This document shows positions 1-7,878 of a stretch of DNA of 64,000 nucleotides, piece by piece. The position numbers were made by a program, and so were the translations under genes. The first letter of the stretch is position 1; every line of letters starts with the position of its first letter. The notes below the pieces were generated by a model that searched no databases, was not told the DNA's origin, and was given only the letters and a program-made list of their open reading frames with translations. The stretch comes from Candidatus Gastranaerophilales bacterium (GTDB taxonomy: Bacteria > Cyanobacteriota > Vampirovibrionia > Gastranaerophilales > Gastranaerophilaceae): NCBI GenBank assembly GCA_944324345.1, contig CALUVT010000002.1, forward strand, positions 248,001 to 312,000, in the 5' to 3' direction.

Positions 1-263
1 TGTTTTGAACAGGGGATAATCTTTACAACCCTGTGCCTAAGATGAATATGTATATTTTTCTCTTCAAATTCCTCTGGAGACATCACAAGCAAAAGCCTGT
101 AATCTTCAAAATTTCCTTCAATATAATAAGGTAAACCACATGAAGAGTACGAAACATGGGTATCATCTGTATATAAATCAATTTGCGAATCAGGAGATTC
201 TCTTCTGGATTTTGCAGCAGCTTTAGCACCTGCTGCAACTCCGCCTATAATTACGATTTTCAT
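1..263 (-). CDS. FAD-dependent CoA-disulfide reductase / NADH oxidase-like protein, N-terminal part
   Basis: The gene runs off the left edge, so only the first 87 codons are visible. They start with the Rossmann dinucleotide-binding motif GGVAAGAKAAAKSRR (about residues 7-21), followed by an acidic strand end (IDLYTDD) and the SYSSCGLPYYI segment near residues 42-52. That segment carries the single redox cysteine typical of CoA-disulfide reductases and NADH oxidases/peroxidases of the pyridine nucleotide-disulfide family. The family reduces CoA disulfide, polysulfide, peroxide or O2 with NAD(P)H in the cytoplasm. Which substrate applies here cannot be told without the C-terminal half. The start ATG is at 261-263. 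Confidence 0.82.
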   Translation of the reverse strand, partial: MKIVIIGGVAAGAKAAAKSRRESPDSQIDLYTDDTHVSYSSCGLPYYIEGNFEDYRLLLVMSPEEFEEKNIHIHLRHRVVKIIPCSK

Positions 264-313
264 AGCAATCATAATTTAGCAGATTTGTTCAAATAAAACA
301 ATAATCCCACTTA

Positions 314-454
314 CTAATTTAAACCAGACGTGTTTAAAATAACTTCTTTCATAAAAGAACAATAAGCATCTACATCGCTTTCAAATTGCTCAATATCATC
401 AACTAGGTTAATAATTTCAATAACTATTTTTTCATTTCTTAAATCATCATACAT
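314..454 (-). CDS. Small acidic protein of unknown function (46 aa)
   Basis: A short open frame from ATG at 452-454 to TAG at 314. A GGGAG Shine-Dalgarno lies 9 nt before the start, which is the main support. The product begins MYDDLRNEK and is acidic and helical. It resembles in size, start (MY-x-D) and composition another short minus-strand frame at 37013-37186. No family is recognised. It stands alone between the partial oxidoreductase and a divergent unknown gene. Confidence 0.5.
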   Translation of the reverse strand: MYDDLRNEKIVIEIINLVDDIEQFESDVDAYCSFMKEVILNTSGLN

Positions 455-524
455 AATATACACTCCCTATTACATGTATAATGACGGAATATTTATATTT
501 TTTCTTTAGTTATTTTAAAGTTTT

Positions 525-588
525 TGTTACAAAAATTTATTTTTTAGCAAAAAAATTTTTTAGTGTATTTAAACACATATACTATAAA
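525..588 (+). promoter_or_regulatory. Promoter region with TTAACA/AGCAA-like upstream element
   Basis: GTTACAAAAATTTA at 526-539 and AGCAA at 546-550 precede a TATACT/TATAAA -10 region at 578-588. AGCAA begins 72 nt before the downstream start at 618. Similar boxes precede genes at 14784, 23022, 34677 and 35648 (see findings). Function is inferred. Confidence 0.35.
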
Positions 589-617
589 TAAAGAGATATA
601 CAAGGAGGAAATTTATA

Positions 618-1004
618 ATGGAAATTCAAAAAAAATGTAACCACCCTGCATTTACAGCTAAATTTGTCCCAAACAAGGCTTTTAAAGATGTTGTTAAATA
701 TGCAGAGGGAAATGGATACCTGAGACAGCTTGATACAGCACTCAATGCAATTAAAAATATTGATGGTGAAGACATTCTTTTGATACATGGAAAAAATAAT
801 GGCTATTGTTTTTCTAACTTAACGATGGGTAAAAGAACCGTTTACAACGCTGCGAAAACTTCACCGGAAGAATCTTCGTTCTTCGGGATTCTCGAACTTG
901 GCACACTTGGCACAAAATTGAAAAAACTTCTCGGTTGCGAAATTAAGGAAAGTATAACTGCTGAAAGTATCATGAAAAACTACACTACAGATGTTAAAAT
1001 TTAG
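618..1004 (+). CDS. Hypothetical protein with N-terminal FTA motif (128 aa)
   Basis: Good Shine-Dalgarno (AAGGAGG) 7-8 nt before ATG. The product has no recognised domain. Its N-terminus contains HPAFTAKF, resembling the NFTG / TFTG motifs near the N-termini of other short unknown proteins in this window (3437, 31052). The rest is a mixed alpha/beta soluble protein without signal peptide or membrane segment. Its 3' end overlaps the convergent ABC permease by 4 nt. Probably lineage-specific; function unknown. Confidence 0.7.
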   Translation: MEIQKKCNHPAFTAKFVPNKAFKDVVKYAEGNGYLRQLDTALNAIKNIDGEDILLIHGKNNGYCFSNLTMGKRTVYNAAKTSPEESSFFGILELGTLGTKLKKLLGCEIKESITAESIMKNYTTDVKI

Positions 1005-1882
1005 TTTTCATTATAAACAAGTTTTTTTCTAATTGACCACTGAATAAGAGTTAATACTAAAATTATAAAGAATAAAACGTAGGCAATAGCTGAAGCTTTG
1101 CCTACGTTAAAGTATTCAAAGGCATTTTTATATATTGAATATACAAGCACATTAGTACTGTCTAAGGGTCCTCCTTGAGTCATTAAGTATATCAAATCAA
1201 ATACCTGAAATGAACTTATTGCTGTAATAATAACTACAAAAAATATACTTGGAGACAAAAGCGGAACCGTTACGTATATAAAAGTTTGTATTGGATTTGC
1301 TCCATCAATTTTTGCAGCTTCAAACATATTTTGAGAAATTGCACTAAGAGCTCCTAAAAAGATAATCATATTGTACCCGATTAGTTTCCAAACAGATACG
1401 ATAATCAAAGCCGGCATCGCAAAATTTGAATCATAAAGCCAATTTATATGAATATTTAAAATATAGTTTATAAAACCAATATTTGGATCAAAAATCCACT
1501 CCCAGATAACGCCAACAACAATCATAGGCGTTATGAAAGGAAGAAAATAAGCTGTTTTAAAAAACTCAGACCCTCTTATTTTGGAGTTTAATATACAAGC
1601 CAATATCAATGGAATAATAACACCGAAAACAGATGTTGATATCGCAAAAACAACAGTGTTTATTAATATCTTGTAAAATAAAGGTTCTTTAAAAAGAAGT
1701 CTGTAATTTTCTAACCCTACAAATTCAATAGGGCTTAACAAATCCCACTTAGAAAAGCTCAATGCAAATGAGCATATTACAGGTATTATTATAAAAATAA
1801 ACGTACCTACCAAAGCTGGCAATATAAATAGCCATCCGGCTAATTTTTCGTTGTTTGAGAAATTTTCAAGAAAATTTTTCAT
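1001..1882 (-). CDS. Sugar ABC transporter permease, MalF/UgpA type
   Basis: Inner-membrane subunit of a carbohydrate uptake ABC transporter. About six transmembrane helices are evident, with the cytoplasmic EAA loop (EAAKIDGANPIQTFIYVTVP) that docks the ATPase, and the QGGP motif common in MalF/UgpA permeases. Length from ATG 1882 is 293 aa, normal for the family. A start five codons upstream is possible, but a TATAAT at 1889-1894 ends 6 nt before ATG 1882 and no Shine-Dalgarno is present, so a leaderless start at 1882 is preferred. No binding protein, second permease or ATPase lies next to it, so its partners must be elsewhere. The substrate is unknown. Confidence 0.88.
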   Translation of the reverse strand: MKNFLENFSNNEKLAGWLFILPALVGTFIFIIIPVICSFALSFSKWDLLSPIEFVGLENYRLLFKEPLFYKILINTVVFAISTSVFGVIIPLILACILNSKIRGSEFFKTAYFLPFITPMIVVGVIWEWIFDPNIGFINYILNIHINWLYDSNFAMPALIIVSVWKLIGYNMIIFLGALSAISQNMFEAAKIDGANPIQTFIYVTVPLLSPSIFFVVIITAISSFQVFDLIYLMTQGGPLDSTNVLVYSIYKNAFEYFNVGKASAIAYVLFFIILVLTLIQWSIRKKLVYNEN

Positions 1883-1888
1883 GCTATA

Positions 1889-1894
1889 ATTATA
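1889..1894 (-). promoter_or_regulatory. -10 box of a probable leaderless promoter (ABC permease)
   Basis: TATAAT on the minus strand, 6 nt from ATG 1882, with no Shine-Dalgarno. This is one of at least seven such arrangements in the window. Confidence 0.5.
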
Positions 1895-1920
1895 CAATAA
1901 TAAATAAGGGGATACTTAAT

Positions 1921-3387
1921 ATGAAAAAATATGAACACGCATTCGGGAAAAATGATATTAGAGGCATATATGGTGAGGATATTACTGAAGAGCTTTTCTA
2001 CAATACAGGACGGGCTTTCGTAGAGTGGTTGAAAGAAAATTCAGGGAAACATGAAACAGATATGTGGATAACAATCACTCGTGATGCAAGACTACATTCT
2101 CCTTCACTGGAAAAAGCATTGGAAAATGGCATAACTTCTACAGGAGCAAATGTCGTTAATTTAGGGCTTGCACCGACGCCGCTCGGATACTACAGTGAAG
2201 TTGTAGGTTTACCAAAAAATATAACAGACGGAAAAGATATAATTGCAGCTGCAATTATAACAGCAAGCCATAACCCATCTGAATATAATGGCCTAAAAAT
2301 GACCTTTAATAAAAGAACTCTAACAGAAAAACAAATAGCTGAAGTTAAAGATATTACATTTAAAATTTGGGAAACAACAAAAGACGGAAGTTTGTCAAAA
2401 ATTGGGGCAGTAAAACAATATAACCTTATCCCAGACTACATAAAGGATATGGAAAGTAGGTTTGGGGAAATAGGAAATGGCATAAAAATTGTTGTTGACA
2501 GTGCTAACGCAACAGGCGGAGTTGTAGGACCGGAGCTATACAGAAGACTTGGTTGCGACGTAATCGAATTATTTTCAAAACCTGATGGCAACTTTCCAAA
2601 TCATCACCCAAATCCAAGTGTTGAAAAAACTTTGGATACATTGAAAGAGGTCGTTGTTGAAAATAAAGCCGATATTGGGATAGCTTATGACGGAGACAGT
2701 GACAGAATAGGAATTATTGATGAAGACGGAAAATTTTTAACCGGTGATAAATTACTGCTGATTTATGCGATGGATTTGATTGAAGATTGCAAAAAAACTG
2801 GCACATGTCCAACTGTTGTGAGCGAAGTTAAATGTTCACAAGTTTTGTATGATCAAATAAATAAACATGGCGGGAATGCTGTTATGTGCAAGACCGGCCA
2901 CGGCTACATTAAAGATAAGATGAAAGAAACAAACGCTCTTTTAGCAGGGGAAATGAGTGGTCATACATTTTTTAAAGATAAGTATTACGGATTTGACGAC
3001 GCTATTTATGCTGGGTGCAGAATTATTGAGATAATATCTAAGCACAAAAAGATTAATCCTAATTTCAAAATTTCTGACCTTCTAAAACCTTTTGATGAAG
3101 TATGCTCGTCTCCTGAAGTTCGTTTTCCTTGCCCAAACGAAAGAAAAAAGGAAGTATTGGAAAAATTTAAGCAATGTGTAGAGTCAAATAAAGATATGTT
3201 TGGATCTGAAATTAAAGAAATTATCACTCTAGATGGTATGAGAATAGTTTTTGACGGAGGTTTTGCTCTAATTAGACAAAGCAATACAGAACCTGTTTTT
3301 ACACTTAGGTTTGAAGCTAAAAACAAAGAAGAATGTGAAAAATTCAAATCCTGTATGATAAATACTTTAGAAAAAATCCTTAAATAG
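1921..3387 (+). CDS. Phosphomannomutase/phosphoglucomutase (alpha-D-phosphohexomutase)
   Basis: Interconverts hexose 6-phosphate and hexose 1-phosphate, feeding nucleotide-sugar and envelope polysaccharide synthesis. Family hallmarks in order: catalytic TASHNP at residues 114-119 (phosphoserine S116), Mg-binding DGDSDR at 257-262, sugar-binding GEMSGH at 343-348, and phosphate-binding RQSNTEP at 452-458. The start is ATG 1921, with AAGGGGA upstream. The longer frame from 1855 overlaps the divergent permease promoter and is unlikely. At 488 aa the protein has all four domains. The sequence fits the ManB/AlgC branch; Man versus Glc preference cannot be decided. Confidence 0.93.
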   Translation: MKKYEHAFGKNDIRGIYGEDITEELFYNTGRAFVEWLKENSGKHETDMWITITRDARLHSPSLEKALENGITSTGANVVNLGLAPTPLGYYSEVVGLPKNITDGKDIIAAAIITASHNPSEYNGLKMTFNKRTLTEKQIAEVKDITFKIWETTKDGSLSKIGAVKQYNLIPDYIKDMESRFGEIGNGIKIVVDSANATGGVVGPELYRRLGCDVIELFSKPDGNFPNHHPNPSVEKTLDTLKEVVVENKADIGIAYDGDSDRIGIIDEDGKFLTGDKLLLIYAMDLIEDCKKTGTCPTVVSEVKCSQVLYDQINKHGGNAVMCKTGHGYIKDKMKETNALLAGEMSGHTFFKDKYYGFDDAIYAGCRIIEIISKHKKINPNFKISDLLKPFDEVCSSPEVRFPCPNERKKEVLEKFKQCVESNKDMFGSEIKEIITLDGMRIVFDGGFALIRQSNTEPVFTLRFEAKNKEECEKFKSCMINTLEKILK

Positions 3388-3436
3388 CAAAAAAAAATAT
3401 TTATGGCTTTTATATCCTGCATACAAAGGAGGAAAT

Positions 3437-3997
3437 ATGCAGGCTATCGGATCACAACCAAATTTTACAGGAATATATAGAATAAAAAATACTCCTCAAA
3501 ATGTAAAAGAATTAAGTGAAAAGGTCTTACCTATGTATGAATACATAAGAAAAGAACCTTTTACATTTTATATAGGAGATAACCCTTTTGTCCAAGGACT
3601 TGATATAATTAAGGAAATTGTAGCAAATGCCAACCAAGCATCAAAAGCTTGGCTTGAAATGAATGCAAAAAATCATGGGCAAATCCTTCCGAATTCCAAT
3701 ACGGACTTTATTCATATTATTACTTCTAAAAAAGATGTACAAGAATTTGTTGAATATGCTCTCAAACGCCTTAAAGCTCTTGAGAATACTCCTCTAAATA
3801 GAATAAAAAATTTCTTTAGAGAACGTTTTGGACAGAATGAAAATCCAAATCTCCCTGAACATTTGCAGATAATGGATAAAGCAATAAATTTATATGAAGC
3901 AGAAAAAGCCGAATTTAACAAATACTTACAAGGCAAAAATATTGTTTCAGTATCGTCTCCACAAGATTTATTGTACAAAATGATGACTGAAAAATAA
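3437..3997 (+). CDS. Hypothetical protein with N-terminal NFTG motif (186 aa)
   Basis: AAAGGAGG precedes ATG 3437. The product starts MQAIGSQPNFTGIYRI, another case of a Phe-Thr-Gly motif within the first dozen residues. It continues as a soluble, mostly helical protein with no signal peptide and no recognised domain. It lies 49 nt after the phosphohexomutase on the same strand and before a strong terminator, so co-transcription is possible. Function unknown. Confidence 0.7.
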   Translation: MQAIGSQPNFTGIYRIKNTPQNVKELSEKVLPMYEYIRKEPFTFYIGDNPFVQGLDIIKEIVANANQASKAWLEMNAKNHGQILPNSNTDFIHIITSKKDVQEFVEYALKRLKALENTPLNRIKNFFRERFGQNENPNLPEHLQIMDKAINLYEAEKAEFNKYLQGKNIVSVSSPQDLLYKMMTEK

Positions 3998-4032
3998 AAT
4001 AAAATAAAATTCCTAAATTAAAAAAATTAAAC

Positions 4033-4070
4033 AAAAAGATTACAAACACTTGCATTGTAATCTTTTTGTT
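4033..4070 (+). terminator. Intrinsic terminator
   Basis: Perfect 13-bp stem, AAAAAGATTACAA (4033-4045) with TTGTAATCTTTTT (4055-4067), around a 9-nt loop. Ends the unit containing the gene at 3437 and separates it from the ribosomal operon. Confidence 0.8.
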
Positions 4071-4120
4071 GTTAATATGAAGAAGTCAGAAAAGTTACTC
4101 ACGAATATTTTATCATAAGC

Positions 4121-4224
4121 TATAATTTTAGCTATATTTTGATGTATTCGATGCCGCAAGGTGGTTTAAACCTAAGACTACCGAGCAGAAATAAATTAGA
4201 AATTATAATGAAAGGTAAAAATCA
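4121..4224 (+). promoter_or_regulatory. Promoter and leader of the rpsE operon
   Basis: TATAAT at 4121-4126 sits inside a short palindrome. The following leader of about 90 nt carries a hairpin, GGTGGT (4160-4165) with ACTACC (4177-4182). Because the operon starts at rpsE here, this leader is the natural place for its regulation. The -35 is not clear. Confidence 0.4.
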
Positions 4225-4890
4225 ATGGATTTAGAAAACAAAGATGAATTAAATGTAGAAACAACTGCTGAAGCTGCTGAAACTGTTCAAAATGAAGAAG
4301 TTGTTGCAGAAGTAAAAGCAGAAGAATTACCGGTAGAAGAAGAAAGACCTTCTAAAAGAAGATCTAGAGGAAGCAAAAAACAAAAGATTGAAACAACAGA
4401 AGAAAAACCTCAATCTGAATGGGTAGAACGTGTTGTTCAAATCAACCGTGTAACAAAAGTTGTAAAAGGCGGTAAAAAATTGAGCTTCCGTGCAATTGTT
4501 ATTGTTGGTAACAAAAAAGGCCAAGTAGGTGTAGGATGTGCTAAAGCAGCTGAAGTTATTATCGCTATTCAAAAAGCTATTGCAGACGGCAGAAAAAATC
4601 TTATCACTGTTCCAATTTTCAAAACAACAATCCCACACCCTATTACAGGTCGCTCGGGTGCAGGTGCTGTAATGCTTAAACCGGCATCTCAAGGTACAGG
4701 TATTATTGCCGGTGGCGCTGTTCGTTTGGTTCTTGAGCTTGTAGGTATTGAAAATATTCTTTCAAAATCTTTAGGATCAAAATCACCTTTGAATGCTGCA
4801 AACGCTACTTTAGACGCACTTCAAAAACTTACACCATTCTCAGAAGTTGCTTCAAAACGTGGTTTGACAATGGCTGAATTGCTTAACTAG
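4225..4890 (+). CDS. rpsE: 30S ribosomal protein S5 with extended N-terminus
   Basis: S5 lies at the mRNA entry and decoding side of the small subunit. The conserved core begins near residue 62 ([18 protein letters not shown]) and includes the [16 protein letters not shown] double-stranded RNA-binding segment and the C-terminal domain with [13 protein letters not shown]. The protein is 221 aa against the usual 165. The extra ~60 residues are an acidic stretch followed by a basic [11 protein letters not shown] patch. First gene of an rpsE-rpmD-rplO-secY operon, although S5 is normally preceded by L6 and L18, which are absent here. Start has AAAGG upstream. Confidence 0.96.
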   Translation: MDLENKDELNVETTAEAAETVQNEEVVAEVKAEELPVEEERPSKRRSRGSKKQKIETTEEKPQSEWVERVVQINRVTKVVKGGKKLSFRAIVIVGNKKGQVGVGCAKAAEVIIAIQKAIADGRKNLITVPIFKTTIPHPITGRSGAGAVMLKPASQGTGIIAGGAVRLVLELVGIENILSKSLGSKSPLNAANATLDALQKLTPFSEVASKRGLTMAELLN

Positions 4891-4965
4891 TCTACGAAAG
4901 TAGTCTCGTTAGGTTATTCATAAACTTTAAAAATTTTTGTATTATAAGATAAGGAATAAAATAAA

Positions 4966-5157
4966 ATGGCAAAAACACAATTAAAACAAATTAAAATCAA
5001 ACTTACAGGCAGCCTTATAGGTGCTTCTGAAAAACAACGCAGAGTTGTTGCCGGTTTGGGTTTGAAAAAACAAAATCAAGTTGTAGAACACTACAATAGT
5101 GCAACTATTTTAGGTATGGTTAACAAGGTACCTCATTTAGTTCAAATAGTAGAATAG
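4966..5157 (+). CDS. rpmD: 50S ribosomal protein L30
   Basis: A 63-aa protein of standard L30 length with the family pattern: IKIKLTGSLIGASEKQR, then GLGLKKQNQVVEH and GMVNKVPHLVQI. It sits between rpsE and rplO as in most bacteria. L30 is, to my knowledge, missing from photosynthetic cyanobacteria and plastids, so its presence favours a deep non-photosynthetic branch. Preceded by AAGGAATA. Confidence 0.93.
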   Translation: MAKTQLKQIKIKLTGSLIGASEKQRRVVAGLGLKKQNQVVEHYNSATILGMVNKVPHLVQIVE

Positions 5158-5167
5158 GGGCTCAGAA

Positions 5168-5215
5168 GAGAATCCTAAAAGATTAATTTAATATTTTTGG
5201 ATTTTCTCTGTTCTT
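5168..5215 (+). other. Stem-loop between rpmD and rplO
   Basis: GAGAATCC (5168-5175) can pair with GGATTTTCTC from 5199, with a small bulge, and further flanking pairs are possible. There is no T-run after it, so it is more likely an mRNA processing or stability element than a terminator. Confidence 0.35.
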
Positions 5216-5260
5216 CCGATATTGCGTAAGCGAAAGCGAGTAAGAAAGGAATAAATAAAA

Positions 5261-5707
5261 ATGACAATTACATTAGAAGATTTGAGACCTGCAGAAGGTT
5301 CAACACATAAAGTTAAAAGAGTAGGCAGAGGCCGTTCATCAGGAAGAGGTAAAACTTCTTGCCGTGGTCATAATGGTGAAGGACAGCGTTCAGGAAGTTC
5401 TGCTAAAAGAGGTTTTGAAGGCGGACAAATGCCGGGTTACAGACAAATGCCAAAATTAAAAGGGTTTAAATTAATCAACCAGCTTCAATATGCAGAAGTT
5501 AATGTTGGCAGAATCGCTCAATATGGTATGAAAGAAGTCTCTCTTGAAATACTTAAAGAAGCAGGCAGAGTTCACCCTTCTTGCGTTGGTTTAAGAGTTT
5601 TAGGTAACGGTGAATTAAAAGATGCTGTTACTGTTAAAGCTTGTTACGTAACACCATCAGCAAAAGAAAAAATTGAAAAAGCAGGCGGAAAGGTTGAGTT
5701 AGTATAA
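5261..5707 (+). CDS. rplO: 50S ribosomal protein L15
   Basis: 148 aa, normal for L15. The N-terminal glycine/arginine-rich extension (KRVGRGRSSGRGKTSCRGHN) threads into 23S rRNA. GFEGGQMPGYRQMPKLKGF follows, then the globular C-terminal domain ending KIEKAGGKVEL. The stop codon overlaps the secY start by one base, so the two are translationally coupled. AAAGGA precedes the start. Confidence 0.96.
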   Translation: MTITLEDLRPAEGSTHKVKRVGRGRSSGRGKTSCRGHNGEGQRSGSSAKRGFEGGQMPGYRQMPKLKGFKLINQLQYAEVNVGRIAQYGMKEVSLEILKEAGRVHPSCVGLRVLGNGELKDAVTVKACYVTPSAKEKIEKAGGKVELV

Positions 5708-7044
5708 TGGCACCACAAATGAAAATGCCGACAACAGATGATTTGATGTCAATGTGGAATGCATCTGGATTAAAACAAAAGATATTGTTCACATTCCTTA
5801 TGATTGCAGCATTTAGATTCGGTGTTCAGATGCCTTTGTTTGGTATTAATAACCAAATTTTCCAAAATATCGCACAAGGAAACAATATCATAGGATTTTT
5901 GGATTTGTTCTCGGGCGGTGCATTAGGAAAAGTTTCAATATTCGCATTGGGTATCGGACCATACATCACCTCATCTATTATAATCCAGCTCGTTTCTGTT
6001 GTTATTCCTTCATTGGAAAAACTTCAGAAAGAAGAAGGAGAAGCTGGTAGAAGGAAATTATCACAGTATACAAGGGTATTTACCGTTGTATTAGCTGTGT
6101 TCCAGTCATTAATCTTTATGTTATATCTCCATCACTTGCCTGGAGCTGTTTTACCAAATGTTAATCCGCTTATGTTCTTCATAAGCTCAATTGTGGTTTT
6201 AACAGCAGGGTCAGTACTTGTTATGTGGATTTCAGAACTTATTACCGAAAAAGGAATAGGTAACGGTGGTTCACTTATTATCTTTATCGGTATTTTGTCA
6301 GGAATCCCTATTTATGCATCAAGAACTGCACAGATTGTTGCAAACAACTCAATGATGCAGTTAGGGCTTGCAATGTTGCTTTTAATATTCTTTTTGGCAA
6401 TGGTTTTCATTGTTATCATGCAAGAAGCTGTCAGAAAAGTTATTATTGTCAATCCTAAAAGACAGGTTGGAAATAAAGTTTATGGTGGGATGAATTCTTT
6501 CATTCCATTTAAACTCAACCCTGGTGGAGTTATGCCGATTATCTTTGCTATTGCGATCTTGTTATTCCCATCAACTGTTTTGAGCTTGGTTGGGCAAGCA
6601 AATTTCAAAAGCGAAGCTGTAAAAGCTGCAGTTGTTCACCTGACTCAAATATTGAGTCCGGATGGCATAGCATATTATGTTTTATACTTCTTGCTGATTG
6701 TTGCATTGACATTTTTCTATGCATCAATCATGCCAAATATGCAGCCAAAGGATATCGCAGATAACTTAAAGAAATACGGTTCTTCTATTCCGGGGATTAA
6801 ACCTGGAAGACCGACAGCAGAAGCTCTTGATAAAATATTAACTAAAACGACGTTTATCGGAGCTATGGGACTTGGTATTATAGCTTTAGTTCCGTCTCTT
6901 GCAAGTTATCTTACAAACATTAAAACTATACAGGGTATTGGTGCAACATCTCTAATCATCATGGTTGGAGTAGCACTCGACCTAATAAACCAAGTAAGAA
7001 CACACTTGCTTGCAAGAAACTATGAATCATTCTTAAAAGAATAG
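5707..7044 (+). CDS. secY: Preprotein translocase subunit SecY
   Basis: Channel-forming subunit of the Sec translocon in the cytoplasmic membrane. 445 aa with ten predicted transmembrane helices. Signature segments include GGALGKVSIFALGIGPYITS (plug and TM2 region) and the cytoplasmic loop with VNPKRQVGNKVYGG. The C-terminus is YESFLKE. The start overlaps the rplO stop by one base. A terminator follows, so adk and map, which often come next in the operon, are not here. Confidence 0.97.
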   Translation: MAPQMKMPTTDDLMSMWNASGLKQKILFTFLMIAAFRFGVQMPLFGINNQIFQNIAQGNNIIGFLDLFSGGALGKVSIFALGIGPYITSSIIIQLVSVVIPSLEKLQKEEGEAGRRKLSQYTRVFTVVLAVFQSLIFMLYLHHLPGAVLPNVNPLMFFISSIVVLTAGSVLVMWISELITEKGIGNGGSLIIFIGILSGIPIYASRTAQIVANNSMMQLGLAMLLLIFFLAMVFIVIMQEAVRKVIIVNPKRQVGNKVYGGMNSFIPFKLNPGGVMPIIFAIAILLFPSTVLSLVGQANFKSEAVKAAVVHLTQILSPDGIAYYVLYFLLIVALTFFYASIMPNMQPKDIADNLKKYGSSIPGIKPGRPTAEALDKILTKTTFIGAMGLGIIALVPSLASYLTNIKTIQGIGATSLIIMVGVALDLINQVRTHLLARNYESFLKE

Positions 7045-7070
7045 GTCATACATAAATTAAAATAAATAAA

Positions 7071-7101
7071 ATAGTCCCTAGTACTTAGGGGCTATTTTTT
7101 T
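7071..7101 (+). terminator. Intrinsic terminator of the rpsE-secY operon
   Basis: ATAGTCCCTA pairs with TAGGGGCTAT (one G-T pair) around a short loop, followed by seven T. Confidence 0.85.
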
Positions 7102-7159
7102 ATCAAAATAATAGCTATTTTGTTGAATGATAACAACAAAAATAATTTGTATTATATAA

Positions 7160-7229
7160 ATGTAAATCCTCAACTCTTCTGATTGCTCAGTATTTTGCCC
7201 TGACTCATATGATCAGGGCTTTTCTTTCT
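7160..7229 (+). ncRNA. Candidate small RNA ending in its own terminator
   Basis: Between the secY terminator and the PilZ gene lies a second strong terminator hairpin (7197-7219) with no open frame feeding it. A TATTAT at 7150-7155 could be its -10 box, which would give a transcript of about 65 nt. The -35 is poor (TTGAAT at 7123, spacing 21). Alternatively this could be the attenuated leader of the PilZ gene. Confidence 0.3.
7197..7229 (+). terminator. Intrinsic terminator without an obvious gene
   Basis: GCCCTGA (7197-7203) pairs with TCAGGGC (7213-7219), followed by TTTTCTTTCTT. Confidence 0.7.
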
Positions 7230-7287
7230 TAACATATCGACAAATTAAGAAAAATAGTGTAGAATAAGTCTAAAGAGAGAGGATTTT

Positions 7288-7878
7288 ATGAGAGAATTAG
7301 TTGAAAAAGATAGAAAAATTACTGTTGTACCCGCAGACTTTAAATGTGCTAACAAGGGTAAAATTGTTGATGTTGAACCGAGGTATTTTACGGTTGAACT
7401 TGATTATGAACCAAAAGGGATTATGAGACATAATTACTGTGAATTTTACACACAAACTGTTCATGGAACCTTATATTTTGATTCTTATGCTGAAACAATT
7501 GACGGGAATAAGATTAAGGTTGCAAACCCAGCGAAACATAAGTTCCTTCAAAGACGTCAATACAGACGTATTAAATATGTGTATGACTTGTCTTTGAAAG
7601 CAGAAAACGTTACCCATAAAATTACGACACTTGACATATCTGCAGGTGGTATGAAGTTCCGTACAGAAGAAAATATTAATATTGAGGGCAGATATTCAAT
7701 TGTACTTCCACTATCTGAAGAACAATCGATTGAGTGTTTCTTTACTCCTATTAGAATAGAAAAAAATGAAAATGGAGGTTATACGCTTTCAGGCAGATTT
7801 GAGTACAGCAACAGTAAAGATAAAATGACTTTAATACAATTTTGTACAAAAAGAAGCATTGAAATACGTAACAAATAA
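7288..7878 (+). CDS. PilZ domain (c-di-GMP-binding) protein
   Basis: 196 aa with an N-terminal beta-rich YcgR-like part (residues 1-80) and a C-terminal PilZ domain. The c-di-GMP motif RRQYRR is at 89-94 and DISAGGM at 116-122, matching RxxxR and (D/N)xSxxG. Known members tune motility, pili or polysaccharide secretion according to cyclic di-GMP. AGAGAGG precedes the start. Its stop overlaps by one base the start of the decarboxylase-like gene, so the two are coupled. Target unknown. Confidence 0.88.
   Translation: MRELVEKDRKITVVPADFKCANKGKIVDVEPRYFTVELDYEPKGIMRHNYCEFYTQTVHGTLYFDSYAETIDGNKIKVANPAKHKFLQRRQYRRIKYVYDLSLKAENVTHKITTLDISAGGMKFRTEENINIEGRYSIVLPLSEEQSIECFFTPIRIEKNENGGYTLSGRFEYSNSKDKMTLIQFCTKRSIEIRNK

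Noticed and set aside
1855-1920. Upstream extension of the phosphohexomutase frame
   Set aside because: It runs through the divergent permease start and its -10 box. ATG 1921 has a proper Shine-Dalgarno and matches the family N-terminus.
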